NCBI RefSeq assembly: GCF_023630175.1
Contig: NZ_JALLIN010000007.1
Location: forward strand, 117,277 to 181,276
From: Streptomyces cellostaticus
GTDB taxonomy: Bacteria > Actinomycetota > Actinomycetes > Streptomycetales > Streptomycetaceae
Reading direction: 5' to 3'
Length of the DNA stretch: 64,000 bases
Position numbers and translations under genes: made by a program. This document shows, one piece after another, positions 1-8,746 of the stretch (its first letter is position 1; every line of letters begins with the position of its first letter). Below the pieces are notes generated by a model that saw nothing but the letters and a program-made list of their open reading frames with translations, ran no database searches and was not told where the DNA came from.

Positions 1-684
1 CCGGGTGGCCTCGGTGGACAGCCGCAGGCCGTGCCGCTCCAGCAGGGCGGCCGCCTCGTCGGCGGTGAAGGCCAGCTCGGCGTCCCGGATCTCGGTCATG
101 GCGGCAGCGGCCCGGTAGCGGTGCAGCGGCAGCAGCGGCTCGGTGCGGGTGACGAGGATCAGGCGCAGACCCGGCCCGGCGTGGTGCAGCACGAACTCCA
201 GTTGCTCCGCGATCCGCGGGGCGGTCACCCGGTCGAACTCGTCGAGCACGAGGACGGCGGGGCGCACCCGTCCGCTCAGCTCGTCGGCGAGGCGGGCCAG
301 CAGGGTGCGGTCGACCCGGCCGGCGTCCCCGGGGCAGCCGATCTCGGCGGGCAGGGGTACGCCCGCGGCGCGCAGGGCCTGCAGGACGTAGGCCCAGAAC
401 ATCCCGCAGCCCTGGTCCTCCGCCTCGTTGGTGAACCAGGCGACCGGCTGTCCGAGCCGGGCGGCCCAGTCCGCCACCAGCAGGGTCTTGCCCGCGCCGG
501 CCGAGCCGTTGACCATCGTCAGCGGGGTGTCGAGGGCCTGGTCGAGGTGTTCGGTCAGCCGCCGCCGGCGCAGGAACGTGGCCGGCCTGGCGGGCAGGGC
601 GAAGCGGGTCTGCAGAAACGGCTCTCCCAGCGGGTCGACGTACCCGACGGCTGGTCCCCGTGTGTTCTCGTGTCTCGCAGCCAC
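1..684 (-). CDS. MalT-like LuxR-family ATPase regulator, 5' part
   Basis: The reading frame stays open from a GTG to the window edge and gives 228 residues of the N-terminus; the rest lies outside. A Walker A motif GSAGAGKT sits at residues 60-67, followed by a Walker B-like stretch AVLVLDEFD and a sensor-like stretch ILVTRTEPLLPLHRYR. This order, after a short FLRRRRLTEHLD lead-in, is typical of the NB domain of large MalT/LAL regulators, which bind ATP and an inducer and activate transcription through a C-terminal LuxR helix-turn-helix not visible here. The GTG start is chosen because the frame has no earlier start codon; the ribosome-binding site is weak. The class is fairly sure; inducer and targets are unknown. 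Confidence 0.7.
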   Translation of the reverse strand, partial: MAARHENTRGPAVGYVDPLGEPFLQTRFALPARPATFLRRRRLTEHLDQALDTPLTMVNGSAGAGKTLLVADWAARLGQPVAWFTNEAEDQGCGMFWAYVLQALRAAGVPLPAEIGCPGDAGRVDRTLLARLADELSGRVRPAVLVLDEFDRVTAPRIAEQLEFVLHHAGPGLRLILVTRTEPLLPLHRYRAAAAMTEIRDAELAFTADEAAALLERHGLRLSTEATR

Positions 685-846
685 GGGGTCATCACCCCCG
701 TCCGAGGGCCGGTGGACGCTTGCTCTCCACGATCAGGATCGCAGTGTTCCCGTCCCCGCGCAGTTCGCACCGGGACGGACCGGGCGGGCCATGGCCTCCG
801 GGGCGCCGCCGCGTCCGGCGGACCGCGGCCGGGGGCCGGGTCCCGG

Positions 847-2421
847 TCAGGTGCCGTCCGCGGGCGGGCGCGTCGTCTCGCGCGCGGCGGGGAGCCGGGT
901 GCGGCCGGACGCCGCGAGAAGCGCGAGCACCGCCAGGGCGCCGAGCAGCACGAGGACCAGCAGCAGGACCGTGAGCACGGTCGGGTGGTTCCAGAGCGCG
1001 AAGACCAGCGCGATGATCAGCAGCACGGCGAGGGTGACGATCCGGCGGTGGGCCAGTGTCCAGGGGCCGACGCGTCCGGTGCCGACGTGGTGGGCGGCCG
1101 CCCAGCGCGCGGCCGAGTCCGCCGTGCGGTCGGACGCGCCGCGGACGGCCACGGGCAGCCGGCCGGGCCCGACGAAGTAGGCGCCGAGCGCGATGACGAC
1201 GCCGAGGACGACGGCCGTGCGCAGGCTGACCCGCAGGAAGCGCAGCAGGGTGTCGAAGACGGCCGCGGCGGCGGCCTTCGACTGCACCTGCGGCGGCAGG
1301 TGGTCGAGGTAGTAGTGGCGGGCCACGACCAGGGCGACGGCCACCACCAGGCAGGCGAAGGCGGCACCCAGCGCGGTGCGCGCGAGCGCTCTTCGGCGGC
1401 CGTGGGCCAGGAACACCCCGGCGGCGCCGAGGACGACGACGAGCACCGGGAACCAGTTGCCGACGACGTCCAGGAGGTGGGCGGCCTTGCGGGCCTTGGC
1501 GAGTTCCTCGGACTGGAACAGCACCAGCTGCTTGTTCACCGGCGGAATGTGGGCGGCCGGCTTCAGGCCGGCGTTCACCAGCTCCTGTTTGACCCGGTCG
1601 ACGGCCGTGCCCACGTCCAGGGTGACCGTGCCGTCGCTGACGCCGACCGCGCCGCGCCCCTGGCCGGTCAGGGCGTGCACCACGGCGGTGTGGGCGGCGC
1701 GGTTGGCCGTGTTCCACACCGTGGCGAACGCGTCGCTGTCGACGACGCGGGTGGCGGTCTTCTCGATGGCCTGGTTGGCGAGGGAGTCGAGCTGCGGTCC
1801 CAGCGCCCTGACCGCGTCGGCGGCGAGCGGCGGCAGGCCCTGGGACCGCAGCCAGGAGGCGAGGTCCGCGGCGGCCCGCTGACCGTCCACGTGGGCGCCG
1901 ACGGCCTCGGTGATCCGCTGGACGGCGGCGTCCTGGATCGCGGGGTCGGTGGCCAGCGGATCGACCGTGGCCACGTAGCGGTCGGTGTCGAGCACGATGT
2001 CGTGCACCCAGGTCGCGAGCAGCGCGACGGGGACGAGGACGCAGGTCAGCACGATCAGCACGGCCGAGGCGACCGCGCGCGCCACATGCCCCGCACCGCC
2101 GCCCCGCCGTGCCCCGCCGCCCCCGCCGCCGGTGCCGGGCCCCGGTCCGGGTGGCCCGCCCGGCGGCGGCCGGTCGGCGGGGCCGTTCCCGTGCGCGGGG
2201 GGGCCGGGGTCGCGCGGGCCGGAACCGGCTGGAGGTGGAGCCTGGTCCGGGTGCTCGGGGTCGGATCCCGCCACGGGCGGGTCCTGTCGCCGGTGCCCGC
2301 CACCGGAACCCGACGCGGGCGAGGCAGGACCGGGGTGCTCGGGGTCGGGGCCGGGTGCGTGCGGGTCGGGTGAGGCGGGCACGTGGGGCCTCCGGCGTGG
2401 TAGGGGCCTGAACATCCCCAT
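847..2421 (-). CDS. Conserved multi-pass membrane protein
   Basis: This encodes 524 residues starting MGMFRPLP. The first 110 residues are a proline/glycine-rich cytoplasmic tail with PDPEHP-type repeats. A membrane segment follows (VLIVLTCVLVPVALLATWV), then a long predicted extracytoplasmic region of about 190 residues, then at least four hydrophobic segments in the C-terminal half. The start is the last in-frame ATG before the longer open frame runs antisense through the neighbouring sigma-factor gene, so the upstream extension is judged spurious. Proteins of this layout are common in Streptomyces, but I know of no assigned function. It may be co-directional with, but not clearly co-transcribed with, the upstream sigma factor gene. 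Confidence 0.75.
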   Translation of the reverse strand: MGMFRPLPRRRPHVPASPDPHAPGPDPEHPGPASPASGSGGGHRRQDPPVAGSDPEHPDQAPPPAGSGPRDPGPPAHGNGPADRPPPGGPPGPGPGTGGGGGGARRGGGAGHVARAVASAVLIVLTCVLVPVALLATWVHDIVLDTDRYVATVDPLATDPAIQDAAVQRITEAVGAHVDGQRAAADLASWLRSQGLPPLAADAVRALGPQLDSLANQAIEKTATRVVDSDAFATVWNTANRAAHTAVVHALTGQGRGAVGVSDGTVTLDVGTAVDRVKQELVNAGLKPAAHIPPVNKQLVLFQSEELAKARKAAHLLDVVGNWFPVLVVVLGAAGVFLAHGRRRALARTALGAAFACLVVAVALVVARHYYLDHLPPQVQSKAAAAAVFDTLLRFLRVSLRTAVVLGVVIALGAYFVGPGRLPVAVRGASDRTADSAARWAAAHHVGTGRVGPWTLAHRRIVTLAVLLIIALVFALWNHPTVLTVLLLVLVLLGALAVLALLAASGRTRLPAARETTRPPADGT

Positions 2422-2546
2422 TGCGTCAGTCCCCCGGGCTCGACGCGCGCTGGGTAGACCGGACGGGCGAGCGGCAGGGGTCCTTCGCGCCGTGCGCGGG
2501 GCCGTACGGGCGATGCCGGGCGGACTTCTCCCGCACCGGCGCCCCG

Positions 2547-4163
2547 TCAGGCGGGACCGGCCAGGGTCTGTACCCACACGGTGCCCTGCGGCCCCGGCAC
2601 GGCCGCCAGCCCCATGTCCCGGTACTGGCAGCCGAGCATGTTCTCCTCGTGGATCGAGCCGTCCATCCATTCCTCCACCACCGTGGCCGCGTCCCGGGGG
2701 CCCTGGTGCAGGTTCTCCGCCCACGCCCCCGCGTCGTACCCCGCTGCCGCGATCCGGGCGTCCGCGTGCCGCCCCTCCGGGCTCTCGTGCCCGAAGTAGC
2801 CCCGGTCCACCATGTCGCGCGCGTGCGCGCGTGCCGCGGCCGTCAGCCGGTCGTCCAGGCGCACCGGGGCGCACCCGGCCTCGGCCCGGTGGGCGTTGAC
2901 GAGGTCGGCCACTTGGCGCGCCAGGCTCGGCCGTGCGGCTGCGTGGGAGGGGGAGCGCGTCGGGCTCGCGCTGTGTGTCGACGGCACGGCGGACGGCGAC
3001 GGCGGCGGGGACGGCGCACGGGAGGGGGCCGGCGGGGCCGACCGCGCCACGGCCGGTGCCTTCTGGGGACCCGGCTCGGGCGGAGCCGTCCCGGGCCCCA
3101 GCAGCGCCATCGCCAGCGCGCCGGCCACCGCCCCGCCCGCGGCCGCGGCCGCGGGCGCCTTCCACCGCACCCCGTCCCGTACCGGGCCGGCACCGCCGAG
3201 GGATCCGCCCGCCGTGCCTCCGTCGGGAAGCACGCCACCGCCGGACCCCGCGCCGCCGGGCCCGCCCGCGGTCTGCACCACGTCCTGGGGCCCGCCCGCC
3301 GGAGCCCATCCCGCCTCGGGCCCGCCGCTCGCCGGGCCTCCGGCGGCCGCCATGGCAGCGGCGGCGGCCGTGTCCGCCGCCCCCGGCAGCGACGCGAACC
3401 CGGCCACCGGCACGACCAGCGCCAGACCGGCCAGCAGCCCCTCCGCCGGGACCAGTCCGCCGCGGTGGCCCTCACACGCACCGCACCCCCGGGCGTGGCG
3501 GGCGACCCGCTTGCGCCACACCGACGACGGAACGCCGTCCCACTCCGCCGTCAGGTCGGCCAGACCAGGGCACACCGGCCGAGCCGCCAGCGCCCGGACC
3601 ACCAGACGCCCCGTCTCCAACTGCGCCTTCATCCGCTGCACCCGCACCGCCGCGTGGCGGTCGGAGACCCCCAGCGCCTCCGCCAGCTCCGCGCGCGTCA
3701 GCCGTCCCGAGGCCTCCTGCCACCACAGGGACAGCAGCGCCCGGTCGTCCTCGTCGAGCCACCGGGTGGCCTCGGCCACCTCACGGCGCTGCCCCGACAA
3801 CCCCAGCCGCAGGATGGTCAGGTCCACGAAGTCACCCGCGGGGTCCGGATGCTCCGCCAGCCGCTCCAGCGAGGCGTCGGCCGCCTGCCGCCGGTCGGTC
3901 CAGCGCCGCCGTATCTGATTCATCGCGATCGCGACCAGCCACGACCGGAACCGCGACGGCTCCCGCAGTCCGCCCAGCCCGTCCAGCGCCCGGAACATCG
4001 TGTCCTGGACCACGTCGTCGACGTCGGCGTGCCCGTCCAGGGCCCGCCCCACGATGTTGTAGACGAGCGGGAGGTAGTCGGCGACGAGCACCTCGCGCGC
4101 CCGGCCGTCACCCGCGCGTGCCGCGCTCACCAGTTCCCGGGTGTGCTCGCTGTCCGTGTGCAT
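2547..4163 (-). CDS. ECF-type sigma factor fused to zinc motif, hydrophobic segments and CAP domain
   Basis: The 538-residue product has sigma-70 region 2 at about residues 13-90 (DVDDVVQDTMFRAL, then FRSWLVAIAMNQIRRRW) and region 4 at about 125-190 with a helix-turn-helix (LTRAELAEALGVSDRH). After that comes HARGCGAC at 223-230, which fits the HX3CX2C zinc-binding motif of ZAS anti-sigma factors, a hydrophobic stretch at 240-262, a Gly/Ala/Pro-rich linker, a second hydrophobic stretch near 337-357, a Pro/Ser-rich spacer, and a C-terminal CAP/SCP domain from about 415 with GHES and HEEN signature positions. The reading is a membrane-tethered, self-inhibited sigma factor whose CAP domain may sense outside the cell. 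ECF factors with fused zinc, membrane and sensory extensions are known in actinobacteria. Topology is uncertain because two hydrophobic stretches would put both ends inside. Confidence 0.85.
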   Translation of the reverse strand: MHTDSEHTRELVSAARAGDGRAREVLVADYLPLVYNIVGRALDGHADVDDVVQDTMFRALDGLGGLREPSRFRSWLVAIAMNQIRRRWTDRRQAADASLERLAEHPDPAGDFVDLTILRLGLSGQRREVAEATRWLDEDDRALLSLWWQEASGRLTRAELAEALGVSDRHAAVRVQRMKAQLETGRLVVRALAARPVCPGLADLTAEWDGVPSSVWRKRVARHARGCGACEGHRGGLVPAEGLLAGLALVVPVAGFASLPGAADTAAAAAMAAAGGPASGGPEAGWAPAGGPQDVVQTAGGPGGAGSGGGVLPDGGTAGGSLGGAGPVRDGVRWKAPAAAAAGGAVAGALAMALLGPGTAPPEPGPQKAPAVARSAPPAPSRAPSPPPSPSAVPSTHSASPTRSPSHAAARPSLARQVADLVNAHRAEAGCAPVRLDDRLTAAARAHARDMVDRGYFGHESPEGRHADARIAAAGYDAGAWAENLHQGPRDAATVVEEWMDGSIHEENMLGCQYRDMGLAAVPGPQGTVWVQTLAGPA

Positions 4164-4474
4164 CCCTGCCCTGCCCGTCGTTCGGTACGTCCTGTCGTCG
4201 GGAGACCCGCCGGCGCGCCGCCGACAACAGAAAAACGCAGCCGGACCCTACGCACCCCCGGCACCGGAACGGAACCCCCCTCCCGACCGCCCGCCCTGGG
4301 GGGAGACCGTCCCGCGCCGCGCCCGCACTCCCCGCCCGCCGCCCCGCGTGCGCCCGCGGACCGGGGCGGCGCCCGGACGTCCGGCGCAAAAAAACCGTTG
4401 TCCGGCCGCGGCCCGCCGGTCTCCCGGAGGCCGGGCACCGTGCCCGGCGGGTCCGCACCATCACGGAGCACAGC
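4164..4474. promoter_or_regulatory. Divergent intergenic region between two CAP-domain genes
   Basis: This 311-bp spacer separates the sigma-CAP fusion gene and the exported CAP protein gene, so it must hold both promoters. It is GC-rich except for a run of seven A residues near 4386-4392 followed by CCGTTG, which could be part of an AAC-type -35 region for an ECF sigma factor. No convincing palindrome or gene was found. The sharing of this region suggests, but does not prove, that the sigma factor controls the CAP gene. Confidence 0.35.
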
Positions 4475-5362
4475 ATGCACCTGCACGACGACCGGCCCAC
4501 CACGGGGATGGACACCGCACACGAGGAGCCCGGCCGCCACCGCCGCGGCAGGCGTCGCCGCCGCGGCGCGGCGATCGGGGCGAGGACGGGCACGGCGGCC
4601 CTGTGCGCCGTGGCGGTGGCCGCCCTGGCGGCCGGCGCGGTCGTGTTCACCGACGGGGACGACGGCGTGGCGGACACCGCCGCCACCGCCCCCACCACCG
4701 CCGCCACCGGCCCCGGGGACCGGATACCGCTGTCCCGGACCACCGGCCCGTCCGCCTCCCCGTCCGCGACCGCGTCGCGGTCGCCGTCGCCGTCGGCCTC
4801 CCCGTCCCCGTCCGCCTCCCCCACCTCCGCCCCCGCTCCCGCCCGCAGCCGCATCACGGCCACGCGCTCCACCCGCCCCCAGAGCCCCTCCCCGGCACGG
4901 ACCGCGGCCCCGAAGGGCGGCCCGGTCGGCCCCGACCCCACACTCCCCGGTCCCCGGACGACGACACAGAGCACCAGCCAGGCGGAGGCGATGTCGCTCA
5001 AGCTGCTCAACGCCGAGCGCGCCACGGTCGGCCTGCCGCCCCTGAGACTGCGCACGGACCTGAGCGAATTCGCGCGCGGATGGGCCCGGCACATGCGCAC
5101 CTCGGGCTTCGGCCACTCCGGCTCCTCGGACACCGACCACCTGCTCACCGGCGGCCGCACCTGGATAGGCGAGAACATCGTCTGGTGGAGCGACGCCTCG
5201 ATGACCGCCCAGGAGGCGGCAGAGAAGTTCCAGTCCATGTGGCGCCACAGCCCCGGTCACTACAGAAGCCAGACCAGCACCTCGTTCACCGAGGTCGGCG
5301 TCGGCATCTACCACGACGACTCCGGCTGGTGGGGCGTGCACAACTTCTCCGACGCCCCCTGA
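4475..5362 (+). CDS. Exported or membrane-anchored CAP-domain protein
   Basis: The 295-residue protein has an arginine-rich N-terminus (RRGRRRRRG), a hydrophobic segment at about 36-58 acting as signal or anchor, a Ser/Pro repeat-rich spacer to about 160, and a C-terminal CAP/SCP (PR-1-like) domain. The domain shows LLNAERATVGLPPL, GHSG, IGENIVWW and GVGIYHD, matching the CAP family core. CAP proteins are secreted and bind lipids or act in cell-wall contexts; the bacterial role is mostly unproven. The ATG was chosen because the hydrophobic segment follows it at a normal distance. Its divergent neighbour carries a CAP domain as a sigma-factor extension, so the two may be functionally linked. 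A strong hairpin follows the stop codon. Confidence 0.85.
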   Translation: MHLHDDRPTTGMDTAHEEPGRHRRGRRRRRGAAIGARTGTAALCAVAVAALAAGAVVFTDGDDGVADTAATAPTTAATGPGDRIPLSRTTGPSASPSATASRSPSPSASPSPSASPTSAPAPARSRITATRSTRPQSPSPARTAAPKGGPVGPDPTLPGPRTTTQSTSQAEAMSLKLLNAERATVGLPPLRLRTDLSEFARGWARHMRTSGFGHSGSSDTDHLLTGGRTWIGENIVWWSDASMTAQEAAEKFQSMWRHSPGHYRSQTSTSFTEVGVGIYHDDSGWWGVHNFSDAP

Positions 5363-5380
5363 GCCGGCCCCACCCCCTGA

Positions 5381-5424
5381 GCCCCCGAGGCCCCGGCGGG
5401 AGCGGTCGCGGGGGCCTCGGGGGC
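5381..5424. terminator. Bidirectional hairpin between convergent genes
   Basis: Arms GCCCCCGAGGCCCC and GGGGCCTCGGGGGC form a perfect 14-bp stem with a 16-nt loop. It lies 18 bp past the CAP gene stop and about 75 bp past the stop of the facing BrkB-like gene. There is no U-tract, as is usual in high-GC actinobacteria. Confidence 0.8.
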
Positions 5425-5497
5425 GGGCGCGTTGCACACCCTGCCGGGGGCGGGGCCGCGGACGGACGGACCGGAACACCGCCCACGGGACGGGCCC

Positions 5498-6385
5498 TCA
5501 GCGGGTGCGCGGGTCGCGGTCCCGCGAGGACGGCGGGCTGCCGAGGCGGTGGGCGAGGAACGGCTCCTGGGCGACGACGGCGCCGACACTGATGCTCACG
5601 GCTCCCGCGACGCAGACCACGATCAGCCAGGACAGCAGCACGAAGACGGAGCCGGCCGCGCCGTATTCGGCCAGGGCCCGGTTCAGCGCTCGTGGCATGT
5701 ACAGGCGCGCGGTCATCGCCAGCACGGTCAGCACGATCGCCGTGAGCACGGCGCCCGGCAGCAGGGGCTTCCAGCCGACCAGTCCGCCGAGCAGCAGGTG
5801 CTGGGTCCACCACCACAGTCCCACCTGGGTGAGCAGCGTGAAGGGCACGCCCAGCCAGACGCCCACCCCGAACCCGTCGCGGACCGGACCCTGGAGCACC
5901 AGGACCCCGAGCCACAGGGCGAGCCACGCCAGCCAGCGCCACGGGGCGATGCGGGTGCCCGCTCTCGGGATCTCCCAGGCCCGTTTGCACAGCCGCTGCA
6001 TGGCCCGGCTGACGGCGGTGGCCGACAGCAGCACCATCAGCCCCCCGACGATGCCCGTGGCCTCCCGGAGGTTGCCCGACGTGGGTTCGAACACCTTCAC
6101 GAGCTCGGCGTTCGCCGGGCCCGTGAGCCCGAACACCGCCCGCACCGACTCGGCCAGTTGGCGGCGCACCGACGAGGGGGCGTAGGCCGCGACCACGAAG
6201 AGCAGCGGGACCGCGGTCAGGAAGCACTGCGCGGCCAGGCGGGTACCGGAGTCGAAGATGTTCACCGACACCATGCGGTCCGCGAGATGCGTGACCACCG
6301 GGAAGCGCTTCTCCGCCCGGCGGTGTGCCGACTTCGCCCAGGCGACCATCCGGCCCACCGACGGCACCCGCGCGGAGGTGGGCAT
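5498..6385 (-). CDS. YihY/BrkB family integral membrane protein
   Basis: This 295-residue protein has about six hydrophobic segments and the family signatures FDSGTRLAAQCFLTAVPLL near the N-terminus and YGAAGSVFVLLSWLIVVC near the C-terminus, matching the YihY/BrkB (once misnamed RNase BN) membrane family. Its biochemical role is not established; members are proposed to be transporters. The ATG was picked over an earlier in-frame start because AAAGGAG lies 7 nt upstream of it. The C-terminus ends in an Arg/Asp-rich tail. It is monocistronic and convergent with the CAP gene, sharing the hairpin between them. Confidence 0.85.
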   Translation of the reverse strand: MPTSARVPSVGRMVAWAKSAHRRAEKRFPVVTHLADRMVSVNIFDSGTRLAAQCFLTAVPLLFVVAAYAPSSVRRQLAESVRAVFGLTGPANAELVKVFEPTSGNLREATGIVGGLMVLLSATAVSRAMQRLCKRAWEIPRAGTRIAPWRWLAWLALWLGVLVLQGPVRDGFGVGVWLGVPFTLLTQVGLWWWTQHLLLGGLVGWKPLLPGAVLTAIVLTVLAMTARLYMPRALNRALAEYGAAGSVFVLLSWLIVVCVAGAVSISVGAVVAQEPFLAHRLGSPPSSRDRDPRTR

Positions 6386-6594
6386 GGCGTGGCTCCTTTC
6401 GCTGCGTCCAGAGTGGGGGGCGGCGCGCGGCACGGCACCCCGGACGCGCGGCACGGGTTCCCCGGTCACCCGCCCGGGGCCCGGAGGCGCGGGACGGGAC
6501 CCGGGTGAACCAGCGGCCCGGAACCACAGGCCCGAGGTGTCGTTCCGGCGGCACCTGCCTACCCTCGTGGTGTCCCGACACGTTGGGGTCCGCC

Positions 6595-7257
6595 ATGGTG
6601 CTCGACCTGCTGCTCATCGGCCTGGCCATCACGCTCGACCCGCTGCCCCTCATGGCCTTCGTCCTGGTGGTGGCGTCGGCGAAGGGCGTGTGGAAGGGGC
6701 TGGTGTTCATCCTGAGCTGGCTGGCCTGCCTGGTCGCGGTGATCGCCGTCGTCCTCGCCCTCACCGGCGGGCAGCCACCGCCGCCCAGGTCCCCGCCCTC
6801 GACCGCCGCCCTCGCGGTCAAGCTGGTCGTCGGGCTGTCGCTGATCCTCTACGGCGAGCACCGGCGTCGCCGTGGGCCGGCCGACGCCGCTCCCGGCCGG
6901 GAGTCCTCCTCCGCACGGCTCACCACCCGGATGGACCGCGGCACCCCCTGGGCCGCCGCCGCGCTCGCCGTCCTGCTGCAGCCCTGGGGCATGGTCGCGG
7001 CGGCGGCGACCACGGTGGTGGAGGCGGACACCTCGCACGTCACGACCTGGCTCGCCCTGTGCGGATTCTGCCTGCTCGCCACCGCGACCCTGCTCGCCGG
7101 TGAGCTGTACGTGGTGTTCTCCCCGGCGGCGGCGAGGGCCCGCCTGCTGAGGCTCCGCGCGTGGCTGGAGGGCCACCAGGACCAGGCGCTGGTGAGTCTG
7201 TGCCTGCTGCTGGGGTTCTGGCTGGTGGGCAAGAGCATCTACCAGCTCACCGGTTGA
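6595..7257 (+). CDS. GAP-family (LysE-like) membrane protein
   Basis: The 220-residue product starts MVLDLLLIGLAITLDPLPLM and has about six hydrophobic helices separated by a short hydrophilic loop (GEHRRRRGPADAAPGRESS). The early TLDPLPLM motif and overall layout match the GAP family of small actinobacterial membrane proteins, related to LysE-type exporters and implicated in glycopeptidolipid or small-molecule export in mycobacteria. The substrate here is unknown. The ATG directly precedes the first membrane segment, which is why it was preferred over upstream in-frame starts. It is followed on the same strand by the DUF6325/SHOCT pair. Confidence 0.75.
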   Translation: MVLDLLLIGLAITLDPLPLMAFVLVVASAKGVWKGLVFILSWLACLVAVIAVVLALTGGQPPPPRSPPSTAALAVKLVVGLSLILYGEHRRRRGPADAAPGRESSSARLTTRMDRGTPWAAAALAVLLQPWGMVAAAATTVVEADTSHVTTWLALCGFCLLATATLLAGELYVVFSPAAARARLLRLRAWLEGHQDQALVSLCLLLGFWLVGKSIYQLTG

Positions 7258-7347
7258 CGCGTACGGGTTCGGACGTGCGGGGCCCGGCGCCGCGTGCTGG
7301 AATTGGCGCTGGGGGGGCGGACGTACGCGGCTTCCAAGGAGTTGGTC

Positions 7348-7806
7348 ATGGACAGCGTCGAAGAAATGGGCCCCGTCGACTACCTCGTGATCGAGTTTCC
7401 CGGCAACCGTATGACGGGTGAGGCGTTCCCCCTGCTCGTCGATCTCGCCGAGCGGGGCGTCGTCCGCATCATCGACCTGGCCTTCATCCGCAAGGAGACC
7501 GACGGCTCCGTCGTCGCGCTGGAGCTGCGCGACCTCGGTGACGAGGTCGACCTGACCGTCTTCGAGGGGGCCTCGGCCGGCCTGCTCGACCAGGGCGACA
7601 TCGACGAGGCGGGCAACGCGCTGGAGCCCGGCAACTCGGCCGCGGTGCTGGTGTACGAGAACCTGTGGGCCGCACCCCTGGCCCGCGCCCTGCGGCGCGG
7701 CGGCGCCCAGCTCGTCGCGAGCGGCCGCATCCCCGTCCAGGCCCTGCTGGCCGCGCTGGACGCCACGGAGGAGACGGTTCCCCCCGGCGGTTCCGCGGCC
7801 GCCTGA
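7348..7806 (+). CDS. DUF6325 family protein
   Basis: The 152-residue soluble protein starts MDSVEEMGPVDYLVIEFPGN and carries the conserved stretches LDLAFIRKETDG, VFEGASAGLL and LVYENLWAAP of DUF6325 proteins. The family has no proven function; its beta/alpha pattern resembles general-stress-type small proteins. AAGGAG lies 7 nt before this ATG, so the earlier in-frame start is less likely. It is followed after 35 bp by a SHOCT-domain gene, a pairing that recurs in actinobacteria and suggests a shared job, perhaps at the membrane or in stress. Confidence 0.8.
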   Translation: MDSVEEMGPVDYLVIEFPGNRMTGEAFPLLVDLAERGVVRIIDLAFIRKETDGSVVALELRDLGDEVDLTVFEGASAGLLDQGDIDEAGNALEPGNSAAVLVYENLWAAPLARALRRGGAQLVASGRIPVQALLAALDATEETVPPGGSAAA

Positions 7807-7841
7807 CCGGCCGCCCCCTTCGACACTGGGAGATGACGATC

Positions 7842-8165
7842 ATGCCTGGACTGCTCAGGGGCGTCGCACGCACCGCCGTCGTCGCCGGTACCGCGACCGC
7901 CGTGTCCAACCGCGTCTCGCGCCGGCAGACCGGCCGCTGGGCGCAGCAGGACTACGAGCAGCAACAGCAGCAGCAGCAGTACGCGCAGCCACAGCAGCAG
8001 CCGGCCCCGCCGCCCCCGCCGGCCAGCGCACCCGCACCCGCGCCCGCCGCGGGCGACGACATGACGAACAAGATCGACCAGCTCAAGCAGTTGGCCGACC
8101 TCAAGACGCAAGGGGTCCTGACGGACGAGGAGTTCGAGGCCCAGAAGCGCCGGTTGCTGAGCTGA
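7842..8165 (+). CDS. SHOCT domain protein
   Basis: This 107-residue protein has an N-terminal basic/hydrophobic part (MPGLLRGVARTAVVAGTATAV), a glutamine-rich stretch (QQQQQQQ), a Pro/Ala linker, and a C-terminal SHOCT domain (DQLKQLADLKTQGVLTDEEFEAQKRRLL in its first and last parts). SHOCT modules are short helical oligomerisation or targeting domains. GGGAG lies 9 nt before the chosen ATG; another ATG 9 nt upstream is too close to that site. It probably forms an operon with the DUF6325 gene. Confidence 0.8.
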   Translation: MPGLLRGVARTAVVAGTATAVSNRVSRRQTGRWAQQDYEQQQQQQQYAQPQQQPAPPPPPASAPAPAPAAGDDMTNKIDQLKQLADLKTQGVLTDEEFEAQKRRLLS

Positions 8166-8236
8166 CACCGGGTGCCGCGGGGAACGCGGCGGTCCGGGCG
8201 CCGGTGGCCCGCTTCGAGGCGGCGGCGACGCCGCAC

Positions 8237-8746
8237 TCAGCCGGCCCGCGCGGCGAACGCCCGGTACGCCCGCTCGTCGAAGAGGACGAAGCGCGCCTCC
8301 TCGACCGAGGTCGGTGTGTCCCGCACCGTCTCCAGCGCGATACGGGCCGCGTCGTCCATGGGCCAGCGGTAGACGCCGGTGGAGACGGCCGGGAAGGCGA
8401 CCGTGCGGGCACCGAGTTCGTCGGCGACCCGCAGGGACTCGCGGTAGCAGGAGGCGAGGAGTTCCGAGCGGTCCTCGGTGGCCGACCAGACCGGGCCCAC
8501 GGTGTGGATGACCCAGCGGGCGTCCAGCGCGCCGGCCGTGGTGGCGACCGCCTGACCGGTGGGCAGGCCCCTGCCGTACCGGGAGGCGCGCAGCTTCCGG
8601 CACTCCTCAAGGATCGCGGCGCCGCCCCTGCGGTGGATCGCGCCGTCCACGCCCCCGCCGCCCAGCAGGGAGGAGTTGGCGGCGTTGACGATGGCGTCGG
8701 CGCGCTGCCGGGTGATGTCGCCCCGGACGAGGGTGATGGTGGTCAT
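8237..8746 (-). CDS. Macro-domain hydrolase (O-acetyl-ADP-ribose deacetylase-like)
   Basis: The 169-residue product is a single macro domain. [20 protein letters not shown] and the later [11 protein letters not shown] are the ADP-ribose binding and catalytic loops of the MacroD/YmdB class, which remove O-acetyl groups from O-acetyl-ADP-ribose or mono-ADP-ribose from proteins. Length is normal for a stand-alone macro domain. Its ATG overlaps the stop of the upstream FAD oxidoreductase gene by 4 bp (ATGA), so the two are translationally coupled. The link with a redox enzyme is unexplained. Confidence 0.9.
   Translation of the reverse strand: MTTITLVRGDITRQRADAIVNAANSSLLGGGGVDGAIHRRGGAAILEECRKLRASRYGRGLPTGQAVATTAGALDARWVIHTVGPVWSATEDRSELLASCYRESLRVADELGARTVAFPAVSTGVYRWPMDDAARIALETVRDTPTSVEEARFVLFDERAYRAFAARAG

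Noticed and set aside
31..2373. Very long plus-strand open frame over the first 2.4 kb
   Set aside because: It is antisense to the MalT-like and membrane-protein genes and only arises from the GC-rich codon pattern; its translation is low-complexity Arg/Gly/Gln.
7960..7980. CAG-rich stretch as a possible structured repeat
   Set aside because: It codes for a Gln-rich linker in a SHOCT protein, common in such proteins.
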